This document shows positions 16,989 through 24,394 of a stretch of 39,172 nt of DNA, piece after piece. A model generated the notes under the pieces. That model saw only the letters and a list, made by a program, of their open reading frames with translations. It did not search any database and was not told where the DNA came from. The position numbers and the translations under genes are program-made. The DNA is taken from IMG/VR virus record IMGVR_UViG_3300024980_000004, positions 1 to 39,172 of that record; one strand, 5' to 3'. The stretch is from a virus. Position 1 is the first letter of the stretch, and every line of letters begins with the position of its first letter.

Positions 16989-17681
16989 TTATTTTTCCGC
17001 TTGCGGGATATAGCAGTAACGAACAAGGCTGGTTTTATCTGGGCAATGCTTATCGGCTTCTATGCGGTCCTTCTTGTCTGTTGATAGTATCGATATAAAG
17101 CCCTTTGCTGCTAAGCACTCACCATAAAGCTTTTGCTTTTCTCGCTCCATTTTATCAGCATGTCTTAATTTATTTTGTTGATCTGCTTGTATAGCAGACA
17201 GCTGGCTTAAGCTGTTTTCCAAGCCCATACCCGATACATAGGCCCGTGTCTGCTCAGGCGCTGCTGTATCTATGGTTGCTCTATGTGACTCATATTCGCA
17301 TTCAGCCGTGGCTTTGTCATAGTCAACTTGGGTAGCTGATTGATTAAATTTATTATGGACCATATAAATAGGTGGGGCATCTTCCTGCCAAAGCGGCAAC
17401 CCAGCTGCGCAATAAAAATAATTAACTGAATTTATCCAGCCTGTATCCTTGTTTTTATTAACGACCGCTGTATTGCCATCAAACTTAGTCGCCCGCTTTT
17501 TAAACCATTCAGCGTCGTTTTCACAATCCACTGCACTGCAATTATCAACCCCAGCAGCCCGGCATGGCTGTTGATAGGCGGTTTCAATTATTTTTACTTC
17601 TTGCCAGCCGGGATACTTAAGATTCGCACAGCCCGTCAGCGCCACGCTGACAGCTATTGCGGTTAGGGTTAGTTTCTTCAT
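16989..17681 (-). CDS. Lipoprotein, probable cargo (moron)
   Basis: The 230-residue protein has a lipoprotein signal (MKKLTLTAIAVSVALTGCAN), with the lipobox LTGC giving Cys18. The mature part is rich in Cys and Lys/Glu and has a helical stretch around residues 150-185. It resembles no phage structural protein. Genes like this in prophages can alter the cell envelope, for example to block superinfection. It sits between the Mor-linked gene and the late protease promoter and has a good ribosome site (AGAGGA). A hairpin and a REP-like sequence follow. The function is unknown. Confidence 0.8.
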   Translation of the reverse strand: MKKLTLTAIAVSVALTGCANLKYPGWQEVKIIETAYQQPCRAAGVDNCSAVDCENDAEWFKKRATKFDGNTAVVNKNKDTGWINSVNYFYCAAGLPLWQEDAPPIYMVHNKFNQSATQVDYDKATAECEYESHRATIDTAAPEQTRAYVSGMGLENSLSQLSAIQADQQNKLRHADKMEREKQKLYGECLAAKGFISILSTDKKDRIEADKHCPDKTSLVRYCYIPQAEK

Positions 17682-17698
17682 AGTTTCCTCTAGTGTTT

Positions 17699-18028
17699 TT
17701 AATTAGTAACCAAATTTTTATTTTTAATAGTTTTAGACCGGGCTGCCCGCATTTCGCGAATCAACGCCGCAACATGGTCTCGCCAATCGATATATCGAGC
17801 GATATGATGAACTTCACGAGACGTTACAAAACTATACTGGGTAACATCAGCTGGACCCACAACAGCGTTTTTTGATGATCCCAATCGGGTCTCTAACTGG
17901 ATAAAAACGACATCAGCCCGCAGTTCATAATGATAATGGATGCATCGACTCGGCGGGAGTGCAGCAACCCAGTTTAAATAATCGTAGCGATCCGATGGGT
18001 TATTAAAACGCGGTTGATTTTTTTGCAT
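17699..18028 (-). CDS. Unknown protein upstream of the lipoprotein gene (109 aa)
   Basis: The open frame extends to 18055, but the ATG at 18028 has a good ribosome site (AGAGGAAAT) and gives 109 residues. The protein is a small globular one with an YDYLNWVAALPPSRCIHYHYEL start and an Arg/Lys-rich C-terminus (RDHVAALIREMRAARSKTI). It lies where Mu has its C activator after Mor, but I see no Mor/C-family motif in it. It is probably co-transcribed with the lipoprotein gene. Confidence 0.7.
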   Translation of the reverse strand: MQKNQPRFNNPSDRYDYLNWVAALPPSRCIHYHYELRADVVFIQLETRLGSSKNAVVGPADVTQYSFVTSREVHHIARYIDWRDHVAALIREMRAARSKTIKNKNLVTN

Positions 18029-18060
18029 TACTATTTCCTCTACTTTTAATGACAATGTAG

Positions 18061-18072
18061 CGTTTATAAACG
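18061..18072. promoter_or_regulatory. Perfect palindrome CGTTTATAAACG upstream of the 109-aa gene
   Basis: The 12-base palindrome lies 32 bases before the ATG at 18028, in the only intergenic gap between the early operon and this gene pair. It could be an operator or activator site for a middle promoter; TACATT at 18053-18058 on the minus strand could serve as a -10 element. Confidence 0.4.
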
Positions 18073-18144
18073 GTTTATGGGGTCGCTGAATAGCGTCATC
18101 GGCCTTTTGCAGTATCGTTATCGCAGTTTTTACAAAAAAACGCC

Positions 18145-18158
18145 TTAAATCGCTTTAT
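18145..18158 (-). promoter_or_regulatory. Degenerate copy of the late-promoter palindrome
   Basis: On the minus strand the sequence ATAAAGCGATTTAA differs from TTAAAGCGCTTTAA at two positions. GATACT follows after 28 bases rather than 23. It may be a weaker or differently regulated activator site just below the mor gene. Confidence 0.35.
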
Positions 18159-18166
18159 TTTGCGGT

Positions 18167-18718
18167 TTAATCAAATAGCCCTTGTTGGCCGTCATTGTTG
18201 TATTTTTTATGCATCTCATCGGTAATACAGACTAAAACCCCTGGGAAGGTTTTGCATAAAAAAATGGATACTCGATTGGCTAGGTCTTTAGCAACAGACT
18301 CATTTAATCCGCACAATACTAATTCCGCGGGTAAAAAATCCTCGATCACAAATACTGTCACGGGCTTTTTACTGGCTTGCTCGGGCGGCAGTGGAAACAT
18401 ATCATGCTGCACTTTGCGTACCGAGGCTTTGCGCTGGCGTTTAATGATCGAGTAAATTTGCATAGTGCTGAGCGCGTGCTTAATCCCCAAATCGGCATGA
18501 TTAGTGCCGTTAAATTCCCGCCAGATTGCATCGTCGCGTTGCTGGCAGTTGTTTTTGTAGCCGCTGGGTATGTACATGGAGCCGCCGCGAAAATTTAGCC
18601 AAATACAGTCAGACAACGCCCTTACACAGGCCAATGCGGTTTTTTCGCCGCGTTCAGCAACTACAGCATGGTATATAAATTCCTCCATTGCATGTAATAC
18701 CTGCTCGCCGGTAATCAT
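18167..18718 (-). CDS. mor: Mor-family transcription activator
   Basis: The protein has 183 residues from the ATG at 18718, which overlaps the GemA stop (ATGA). The Mor domain is clear: FRGGSMYIPSGYKNNCQQRD (the beta-hairpin segment of the dimerisation region), then AIWREFNGTNHADLGIKHAL and STMQIYSIIKRQRK, the helix-turn-helix. Mor binds a dyad just upstream of RNA polymerase at promoters that lack a -35 box. Unlike Mu Mor (about 129 residues), this one has an extra C-terminal part of about 70 residues (VTVFVIEDFLPAELVLCG...). It ends the early operon. It is the natural candidate to bind the TTAAAG-SS-CTTTAA palindromes. Confidence 0.88.
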   Translation of the reverse strand: MITGEQVLHAMEEFIYHAVVAERGEKTALACVRALSDCIWLNFRGGSMYIPSGYKNNCQQRDDAIWREFNGTNHADLGIKHALSTMQIYSIIKRQRKASVRKVQHDMFPLPPEQASKKPVTVFVIEDFLPAELVLCGLNESVAKDLANRVSIFLCKTFPGVLVCITDEMHKKYNNDGQQGLFD

Positions 18719-19176
18719 CTTGCCACCCACTTTTTCAGCTGCTCAATCAAGCGCTGTTTTTGGTAGCCGTTTAGCCACTGCAACGCCTCGATACCGTCGG
18801 TGGTTTTAAACTGGCTTTTTGCAAAGTTAACCAAGGCGCGCTCACTGGGGTCATTTACCTTGCCTAAGCCGTGCAGCTCCAGCCACAAGCCTCTAATCAT
18901 TTTGCACTGATCATCATCGGCTTGTGGGCGGGTGCCCGCTTGCTTAGGTGGCTTTACTTTAAAGCCCAGCTTGCCCATGCGCTTAAGGACGTTTTCCAGC
19001 TCCCAGCCTTTTAACAGCGCTGCAGAGCGATGGCCTGCCTTGTTTTCTGACTGCAGCAAGTCGCGGTAGGTATCATCATCCAGCCCCAATTGCTTTTGCG
19101 CAATTTTCACTTTTTGCACCAGTTTTTTGCAATGTGCAATCTGTATAGCGGTACGTTGCTGCAAGTCAGTAGTCAT
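18715..19176 (-). CDS. gemA: GemA-family regulatory protein (DUF1018)
   Basis: The 153-residue protein has the GemA/DUF1018 pattern: an N-terminal helix (IAHCKKLVQKVKIAQKQLGL), then DDTYRDLLQSENKAGHRSAA, and a C-terminal module (MIRGLWLELHGLGKVNDPSE ... ALQWLNGYQKQRLIEQLKKW). In Mu GemA affects host gene expression and DNA topology. It lies directly before mor, as in Mu, with ATGA coupling. The ribosome site is GGGAG. Confidence 0.9.
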   Translation of the reverse strand: MTTDLQQRTAIQIAHCKKLVQKVKIAQKQLGLDDDTYRDLLQSENKAGHRSAALLKGWELENVLKRMGKLGFKVKPPKQAGTRPQADDDQCKMIRGLWLELHGLGKVNDPSERALVNFAKSQFKTTDGIEALQWLNGYQKQRLIEQLKKWVAR

Positions 19177-19466
19177 TACAGTCTCCCGGTTAAAAAGGCG
19201 TTGGCCAAACCAGCATCAGGCACTCGATGTTTTGCAGCCGCGACCATGGCCTTGCCTTTACGTGACTGATATTCTTTTGGATAAGCCGGGTTAGTCTTCA
19301 GCCAGTTAGTAATAGCGGCGCGATCATACAAGTGACCATGGGGTAGGCCGTAAGGGATGACTGGGGCGGGCAGTGGATCTTTGGGGCGATTGCGCAAGCG
19401 CACGATGGTAGGGGCGCTAATGCCCAGCCAAGTTTGCAATTCTGCAGTGGTGAGTTTGTCGGTCAT
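19176..19466 (-). CDS. AlpA/MerR-like DNA-binding protein
   Basis: The 96-residue protein has a winged-helix/excisionase-like start (LTTAELQTWLGISAPTIVRLRN), followed by a Tyr/Asp wing (HGHLYDRAAITNWLKTNP) and a basic tail. It probably binds DNA as a regulator or accessory factor. The start codon overlaps the stop of the 59-residue gene upstream. Confidence 0.75.
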   Translation of the reverse strand: MTDKLTTAELQTWLGISAPTIVRLRNRPKDPLPAPVIPYGLPHGHLYDRAAITNWLKTNPAYPKEYQSRKGKAMVAAAKHRVPDAGLANAFLTGRL

Positions 19467-19642
19467 GATTGCACCTGGATGTTAAGTTCGGCGTTAAGTT
19501 GGGCCTCAAGCTCATTGGCTTCATTATCCCGTTCTGCCGCTAAGCGCATTTCCGCTTGATAGTCGCTGTTGCGATCGGCGTATTGCGCTGACTGGCGCAA
19601 GCGTTGGGCATTGGCGCGCAATGTAGCAATCTTCTCTTTCAT
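19463..19642 (-). CDS. Small coiled-coil protein (59 aa)
   Basis: This small gene reads MKEKIATLRANAQRLRQSAQ... and ends NAELNIQVQS. It overlaps the Gam stop by ATGA at its start and the next gene by ATGA at its end, which supports translation. The sequence is a charged heptad-like helix throughout. Function unknown. Confidence 0.8.
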   Translation of the reverse strand: MKEKIATLRANAQRLRQSAQYADRNSDYQAEMRLAAERDNEANELEAQLNAELNIQVQS

Positions 19643-20166
19643 GACAACTCCTGCTCAAAGGGGGTGATAACAAAATCTTCGACACCGGTTTTAATGCTGA
19701 TGCCCGCCACGCCCGCCACCGCTTGCGGCTCGTTTAAAATCGCCTCTTTGTTGATTTCGTCTTTGCTGCGGATAAAGCGCGTCATGCCTAAGCGCAACAG
19801 GGTTTCAATCACCGATTCAGCTCCGCGTACTTGTACGCTGGGCGGGCGTTGTCGCCATTGCACAGAGCCGGTCACAAAGCCTGCTGATTTGGATTTGCCA
19901 TTGTCGGTAAGCTCGGTGCGGTTAGCCTCGCACCAGCTTTGTACGCCCTCTTGCAACAGTTTCATTTGCTGCTGTTGCGGGGTAATGCGGCCGGTGTAAT
20001 CATCGGTGATCATAGCGATAGCGTCATTCATCGCCGCTTGGGTAACGGCTATTTCCCGCTGCATGCGGCCGATCTGGTTGATGGCCTCTGCACATTCGTC
20101 ACCGCTTTGCGGTACGTAGGCGGCGGCTTTGGCTGGTTGTTTAATGCGGTTAGGTTTACTCATCAT
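19639..20166 (-). CDS. gam: Gam host-nuclease inhibitor
   Basis: The 175-residue protein matches the Mu Gam family: helical start (CAEAINQIGRMQREIAVTQA), then AIAMITDDYTGRITPQQQQM, and the typical GKSKSAGFVTGSVQWRQRPPSV. Gam is a Ku-like protein that binds linear double-strand ends and blocks host exonucleases. It lies in the early operon after transposition genes, as in Mu. The ribosome site is GGAGA. Confidence 0.92.
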   Translation of the reverse strand: MMSKPNRIKQPAKAAAYVPQSGDECAEAINQIGRMQREIAVTQAAMNDAIAMITDDYTGRITPQQQQMKLLQEGVQSWCEANRTELTDNGKSKSAGFVTGSVQWRQRPPSVQVRGAESVIETLLRLGMTRFIRSKDEINKEAILNEPQAVAGVAGISIKTGVEDFVITPFEQELS

Positions 20167-20178
20167 TTTCTCCAGTTA

Positions 20179-20301
20179 TTAATCAAGATCATCAGGTGGG
20201 CACTTTGCAAAAACCATTAGTGCCAGGCAAAACATGCCGACCAGTCCGCCAAACATAAACGTCAGTAGATAGCTAATATGGTTAAAAACAAATTCAAGCA
20301 T
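20179..20301 (-). CDS. Small membrane protein (40 aa)
   Basis: The gene reads MLEFVFNHISYLLTFMFGGL... with one membrane span at residues ~8-33 and a polar tail CPPDDLD. It starts inside the last codons of the upstream 93-residue gene and stops 12 bases before Gam. A tight fit in the operon and a clean membrane segment support it. Function unknown. Confidence 0.65.
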   Translation of the reverse strand: MLEFVFNHISYLLTFMFGGLVGMFCLALMVFAKCPPDDLD

Positions 20302-20575
20302 TGGGTTTCTCCTCAGTCCACGTTACCCGGCAGCCATTCACGCGCGCATCTTTGCGCACAAATGGCCCGTGTTTATCATTGCCGGCACCACAAGGCACGC
20401 CGTGCAGTTTGTAGTTCATCGGGCAGTTATGAATTTCAATTTCCGGCACGCTGTCGGCGGTTAATGTCACGGATTTAGCCTCGATGCCGTATTGATCCAG
20501 AGCAGTGATAGCCCCGACCAATTTGCGGTTGTTGGTGCGCATGCGGTAAATGTTTGGATAGTGTTTAGATCTCAT
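20294..20575 (-). CDS. Unknown early protein (93 aa)
   Basis: The protein is basic (MRSKHYPNIYRMRTNNRKLV) and has a middle region (LTADSVPEIEIHNCPMNYKL) with two Cys and several His. The start overlaps the stop of the upstream 56-residue gene (ATGA), and the end overlaps the membrane gene. I do not recognise the family. Lying between the MuB-like and Gam genes, it belongs to the early accessory set of Mu-like phages. Confidence 0.7.
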   Translation of the reverse strand: MRSKHYPNIYRMRTNNRKLVGAITALDQYGIEAKSVTLTADSVPEIEIHNCPMNYKLHGVPCGAGNDKHGPFVRKDARVNGCRVTWTEEKPNA

Positions 20576-20742
20576 AACAACCCCTTGCTTGCTAAGGTGT
20601 GTGCAGTTTGTTTGCGGTGTTTAAAGGCGCGTAAGGTCCAGCGGGCACGCTTCCAGCGGTCCAGTGCCTCGCATGCCAGTTCAATGGCGACGTTGCGCTT
20701 GGCAATCTTGGTAGCCTCATTGCAGCGATAAACAAATTTCAT
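20572..20742 (-). CDS. Small basic early protein (56 aa)
   Basis: The gene reads MKFVYRCNEATKIAKRNVAI... and is strongly basic, with a helical centre (ELACEALDRWKRARWTLRAF). Both ends overlap neighbours by ATGA, so it is part of the translationally coupled operon. It could bind nucleic acid. No family recognised. Confidence 0.75.
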   Translation of the reverse strand: MKFVYRCNEATKIAKRNVAIELACEALDRWKRARWTLRAFKHRKQTAHTLASKGLL

Positions 20743-20951
20743 TTTGACCCCCGGCCTTTTTGGCGTTGTTTAGCTAAGTTGATAGCGGCTTGCTTAACAT
20801 CATGCACTTGCGGCTCAGTGCCACTTTCTCGGCGTTGGCCTTCGACGATCTGCTCGACATCATCAATGCTGATAAAACCCGCTTGAGCGTTAGGTAAGAC
20901 AAACGATCTGGCATAGCCGGTGACAGTTTTGTAGTAATACTCAGTGTGCAT
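20739..20951 (-). CDS. Unknown early protein (70 aa)
   Basis: The protein has an N-terminal strand region (YYYKTVTGYARSFVLPNAQ), a helical middle (SIDDVEQIVEGQRRESG) and a Lys/Arg-rich tail (LAKQRQKGRGSK). A strong ribosome site (AGGAG) follows the MuB-like gene. Its role is unknown. Confidence 0.7.
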   Translation of the reverse strand: MHTEYYYKTVTGYARSFVLPNAQAGFISIDDVEQIVEGQRRESGTEPQVHDVKQAAINLAKQRQKGRGSK

Positions 20952-20959
20952 ATAGACTC

Positions 20960-22150
20960 CTACGCTTCACGGATTAAATCGCCACTGACCTTCGGGAAGC
21001 CCAGTTGGGCGGCCTGATTGAGTGCGGCTGTGACGAGGTTGTTAACCATCAATGGGTACATCAAGCTGATGGTTTCGGGTTTTTTCTTGCCATCGGTTTT
21101 GCTAAAGATCAGCCGGTCTCGGATGCCGTCGAAGGCATCTTTTTCAAAAGCATCGCCAATGTCTCTGCCGACACGGGCAAACTTAAAGCGCAGGTAGTCA
21201 TCTAGCTGGGCATCCAGCGGGCTTAGCTCCACCAGCTCGCAGCGCTGCACCACCTCGCGCACCTCGGATGAGTTTTGCGAGAGTTTGGTTTTTAATTCGG
21301 TTTGGCCGATTAAGATGACAGACAATAGTTTTTTAAAACCATCCTCCAGCTCTAAAAAGCGTTTTAAGTGCTTAAGGGTTTGGGTATTAAGGGCATGGGC
21401 CTCTTCGATGATCAGGCAATGAGCAAAGCCATTGCGGCGACTGTCTTTTAAGATTCTGTGCAGTTGGCGGCTTTTAGCCTCCATTGATGCCCTGGGTGTT
21501 TCTGTAGGTGCTACAGATACGATAATGGCATCGGCAATAGAGGACGACTTCAGTGCTTTGCCTTTTTTATCGTTCTCTTCCATGCCCAGTACATAAGGCT
21601 CAATGATCACAATCGGCGCATCTTCGCGGGCAATGCGGTCGACCAGGTCACGGCGTAAGGTGGATTTACCGGCACCGGACTCGCCAATCACGGCAATAAA
21701 GCCGCCGAATTTAGCGGTGGCGAACATATATTCACGCACTTGCCGTATGCCGGGACTGCTGAATACGTCTTCAACGTCCTGTACGTCCTCGCTAAATGGA
21801 TCTTTAAACAGGCTGAAATGTTTTTTGGCTTGTGGCGTTAAACTCTGTTTGCGTAGTAACATATCTGCGACCTCCTCGGTCAGTAAGTTGGCATCGTCAG
21901 TGATGCCATTATTTTCTGTCTCGACTGTTGACGCAGTCGGGACAGGTTCAAAATGTTCACTCTTTACCCAATATCCAGCATCATTCATCACGCTGGTTAT
22001 CGATTCCTGCAGCTCGTCTCGCGGTGGGCTGGTCGGCCAAATATCCTTGTTGAGCAATTGCGCAATGGTTGCCGGACTAAGCCCAACCATACGGGCCAGC
22101 CACGCTTGGCTAATTTTGCAATCAACAAACATCTGTTTTAATGCAAGCAT
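20960..22150 (-). CDS. MuB-like transposition target-choice ATPase
   Basis: The 396-residue protein has an N-terminal Cro-like helix-turn-helix (ISQAWLARMVGLSPATIAQL), then an AAA+ ATPase with Walker A GESGAGKST (residues 156-164) and Walker B CLIIEEAH (245-252). MuB binds target DNA in ATP-dependent filaments and delivers it to MuA; the N-terminal HTH is typical. It is longer than Mu B (312 residues) because of a ~50-residue insert before the ATPase. It follows the transposase and two small genes in the early operon. Confidence 0.93.
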   Translation of the reverse strand: MLALKQMFVDCKISQAWLARMVGLSPATIAQLLNKDIWPTSPPRDELQESITSVMNDAGYWVKSEHFEPVPTASTVETENNGITDDANLLTEEVADMLLRKQSLTPQAKKHFSLFKDPFSEDVQDVEDVFSSPGIRQVREYMFATAKFGGFIAVIGESGAGKSTLRRDLVDRIAREDAPIVIIEPYVLGMEENDKKGKALKSSSIADAIIVSVAPTETPRASMEAKSRQLHRILKDSRRNGFAHCLIIEEAHALNTQTLKHLKRFLELEDGFKKLLSVILIGQTELKTKLSQNSSEVREVVQRCELVELSPLDAQLDDYLRFKFARVGRDIGDAFEKDAFDGIRDRLIFSKTDGKKKPETISLMYPLMVNNLVTAALNQAAQLGFPKVSGDLIREA

Positions 22151-22392
22151 CTCGCCGCCTTAGCAACCACACCCAATTGCTCTGCTTGCTGCAAAACCTC
22201 CTCCGTGGTCATTTGCTCTTTAACAATCGTTGCCGCCAGCTCTTTAGCCTGTGCGGCCGTTTCCGCCAATAGGCCATCTACATGCCTTGCTACTGCATTA
22301 GCGGGGGATTGTGTGTCCATCTCACCACCAAAACGCATGCACTGGATGTGGATGCCTTTTTCGTTGTCTTCGATGACAAATATGATTTTCAT
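22138..22392 (-). CDS. Unknown early protein (84 aa)
   Basis: The 84-residue protein starts with a beta segment (MKIIFVIEDNEKGIHIQCMR) and continues as a helix (DGLLAETAAQAKELAATIVK). It has a strong ribosome site (AGGAG) and overlaps both neighbours. I do not recognise the family. Confidence 0.7.
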   Translation of the reverse strand: MKIIFVIEDNEKGIHIQCMRFGGEMDTQSPANAVARHVDGLLAETAAQAKELAATIVKEQMTTEEVLQQAEQLGVVAKAARCLH

Positions 22393-22571
22393 TTTCTCTC
22401 CTGGGTTGATTGGTCTATCTCATAATCACAAACTAAAAAATGGTTTGAGCAATATAAAAATCCTGTTGAAACTACCTGCACCAATTTTGATTTGCATATT
22501 GGGCATGACTCCTCTGTGAGTCGATGTACACAGTTGCCATTGCCGCAATTCCATACATTGCAGGACCACAT
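22389..22571 (-). CDS. Small Cys-rich, zinc-ribbon-like protein (60 aa)
   Basis: Seven cysteines are spread over 60 residues (C4, C9, C14, C23, C26, C41, C48), including a CPIC pair. A zinc-ribbon or related fold is likely. The start overlaps the transposase stop by TAATG. It could be an accessory DNA-binding protein of the transposition module. No family recognised. Confidence 0.65.
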   Translation of the reverse strand: MWSCNVWNCGNGNCVHRLTEESCPICKSKLVQVVSTGFLYCSNHFLVCDYEIDQSTQERK

Positions 22572-24394
22572 TAAACCGCCTGCAATTTAGCCCTGCCGCC
22601 TGCGGTTCTGCCCGCGCGCACATCAGCCAATACGTGTTCCAGTTCCGGCTCGGTAGCACCGGTAGGAAACCTTTTCGTTAAGTCCGCCAACATGGTCGGT
22701 TGGTAGTCATCGCCCAGCCTGCCTGCCAGCCACTTGGCCATGGCCGGGAAGGTCATGCGCTGCAATTCGGCCTCCCTGGCTTGCGGTAGATCAATATCGC
22801 GCCCGGTGGGCAAGATGCGCGTCGGTAGCTCTTCGCGGCCTAGATAGCTATGCGAGACGATGCCTTTACCGTCGTTAAGATGCTGAAATGGCCTAACGTT
22901 TTTGCGCAGCAGCTCTTCAGCTTCGGCCAAATTGACATCGCCATAGGCGGTTTGGGCAATCTGTTTGGCTGCGTGTTCGGCTTTGGTATGCGGCACGGCG
23001 CGAAACTCTTCACCGATGACCGGGTTGTCCATAGCGCGGCCAAAGGCGTCGAAGTCCTTAACGGGCTGCACCTCTACCAACAGCGCCTCTTTACCCAGCT
23101 GCTCGATAGCCACGCGCACAGTGCCATCGGCCAGCAGTAGTGGCGACACCTGGACCTTGTCGTTTTGGCTATAAAACTCAGCCCATTGCACCAGGCTATA
23201 TTGCTGACTGCGACCTAGCTCCGGATGTACATAACTGATGACGTTATCGCGGACATTTCGGGTAACAGTTTTACCGGTTAAAAACCAGCGACAGACTTTT
23301 TCAGCAGGCAGCTTTACCAAGGCTTCCGGCGTTCTTAAGATGGTTTGCCAAAGCTCATCGCGGCTAAAAGCCTCGCCATTGGGCAATTTAATTCTGCTAT
23401 CGACAAACTTGATAGCATTGGCGTTGTAGTCACGCACCCAGCGCTCAACAGATTCGTTAAGTTCTTCAACACAGCTCACCGGCTGATCGCGCAAACGGCT
23501 TTCAAACTGCATTTCGACAATGTTATTAGCGTTTTCAACACCGCCCTTTACCCACGCATGATGGGTGGCATGCGGCTCATGATCTACACCCATGGCATCC
23601 AGCCAGTTGCAGACAGCAGGGCTAGAGCGTTCCGAGCCCTTATCCCACAACAGCTTTTGCGGTACGCCATGCGACAAGCGATTGGATTGCTCACCCCAGG
23701 TGTACAGCAGAAAATCAAATAGGCAGTATTGGTTTTCGCCCGCCGCTTGGTAATAGCGGACATCAATCGACCGGCTGGCATGGTCCCAGCGCACATAGCG
23801 CCAGCATTTAAGTTTTACCTTTTCCATAGCCGCCGGTTTATTTTTATTAAACTCCGCCTCGGTCATAATCATTTGCCGTTTGCCGATGTAGTACACCAAG
23901 CAAAGCGATGGGTCGATCTGATGTACATGGTTTGGATGCAAACTACGCATGCGGCCATGGTTACGAGCATTGGCCTGGGATTTGGTATCTAGTCGATGAT
24001 TGCGCAAAATACGGTTGATGGTGCCGGCGCTGACGTTAACTGTCATGCCATTGGCGTCGGCTATATTCATGGCCACGTTGGTGGGCTTAGTCGCTTTGCC
24101 GTTGGCACGCACCGACATGTTTTTAGTGGCGGCAATAAAGCTTAGTGTTTCCATAGGTAACTTGGTTTGCCCAGTATCGCTGCGCTTCTTGCGGCTGGCG
24201 TTATACCCGGCGAAGTTACTTAGCCAGCGCCATACGGTTTGTTTGCTGCGGCCATGGGTCGTTGAAAACGTATCGATCAACCGACCGCCTTCACCATGCG
24301 CCGCAACTTCCAATTGCCTGCGCAGTGTTAACAGCATTTCCATCATCTCCGCATTGGGTTTATTCATTGTTAACCACTCCGAAATAGCGCTCAT
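22571..24394 (-). CDS. MuA-like DDE transposase
   Basis: With the ATG at 24394, which overlaps the upstream stop (ATGA), the protein has 607 residues. A second ATG at 24367 has a better ribosome site (GGAGTGG). The frame upstream to 24481 is probably not used. N-terminal helix-turn-helix regions (GRSKQTVWRWLSNFAGY; SAGTINRILRNHRL) precede the RNase-H-like core. The catalytic triad is visible: D161 (HQID), D251 (LLWDKGSERSS) and E287 (KGGVENANN), followed by a Mu-type C-terminal beta barrel (VSPLLLADGTVRVAIEQLG). It cleaves the phage ends and joins them to target DNA during replicative transposition. Confidence 0.95.
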   Translation of the reverse strand: MSAISEWLTMNKPNAEMMEMLLTLRRQLEVAAHGEGGRLIDTFSTTHGRSKQTVWRWLSNFAGYNASRKKRSDTGQTKLPMETLSFIAATKNMSVRANGKATKPTNVAMNIADANGMTVNVSAGTINRILRNHRLDTKSQANARNHGRMRSLHPNHVHQIDPSLCLVYYIGKRQMIMTEAEFNKNKPAAMEKVKLKCWRYVRWDHASRSIDVRYYQAAGENQYCLFDFLLYTWGEQSNRLSHGVPQKLLWDKGSERSSPAVCNWLDAMGVDHEPHATHHAWVKGGVENANNIVEMQFESRLRDQPVSCVEELNESVERWVRDYNANAIKFVDSRIKLPNGEAFSRDELWQTILRTPEALVKLPAEKVCRWFLTGKTVTRNVRDNVISYVHPELGRSQQYSLVQWAEFYSQNDKVQVSPLLLADGTVRVAIEQLGKEALLVEVQPVKDFDAFGRAMDNPVIGEEFRAVPHTKAEHAAKQIAQTAYGDVNLAEAEELLRKNVRPFQHLNDGKGIVSHSYLGREELPTRILPTGRDIDLPQAREAELQRMTFPAMAKWLAGRLGDDYQPTMLADLTKRFPTGATEPELEHVLADVRAGRTAGGRAKLQAV

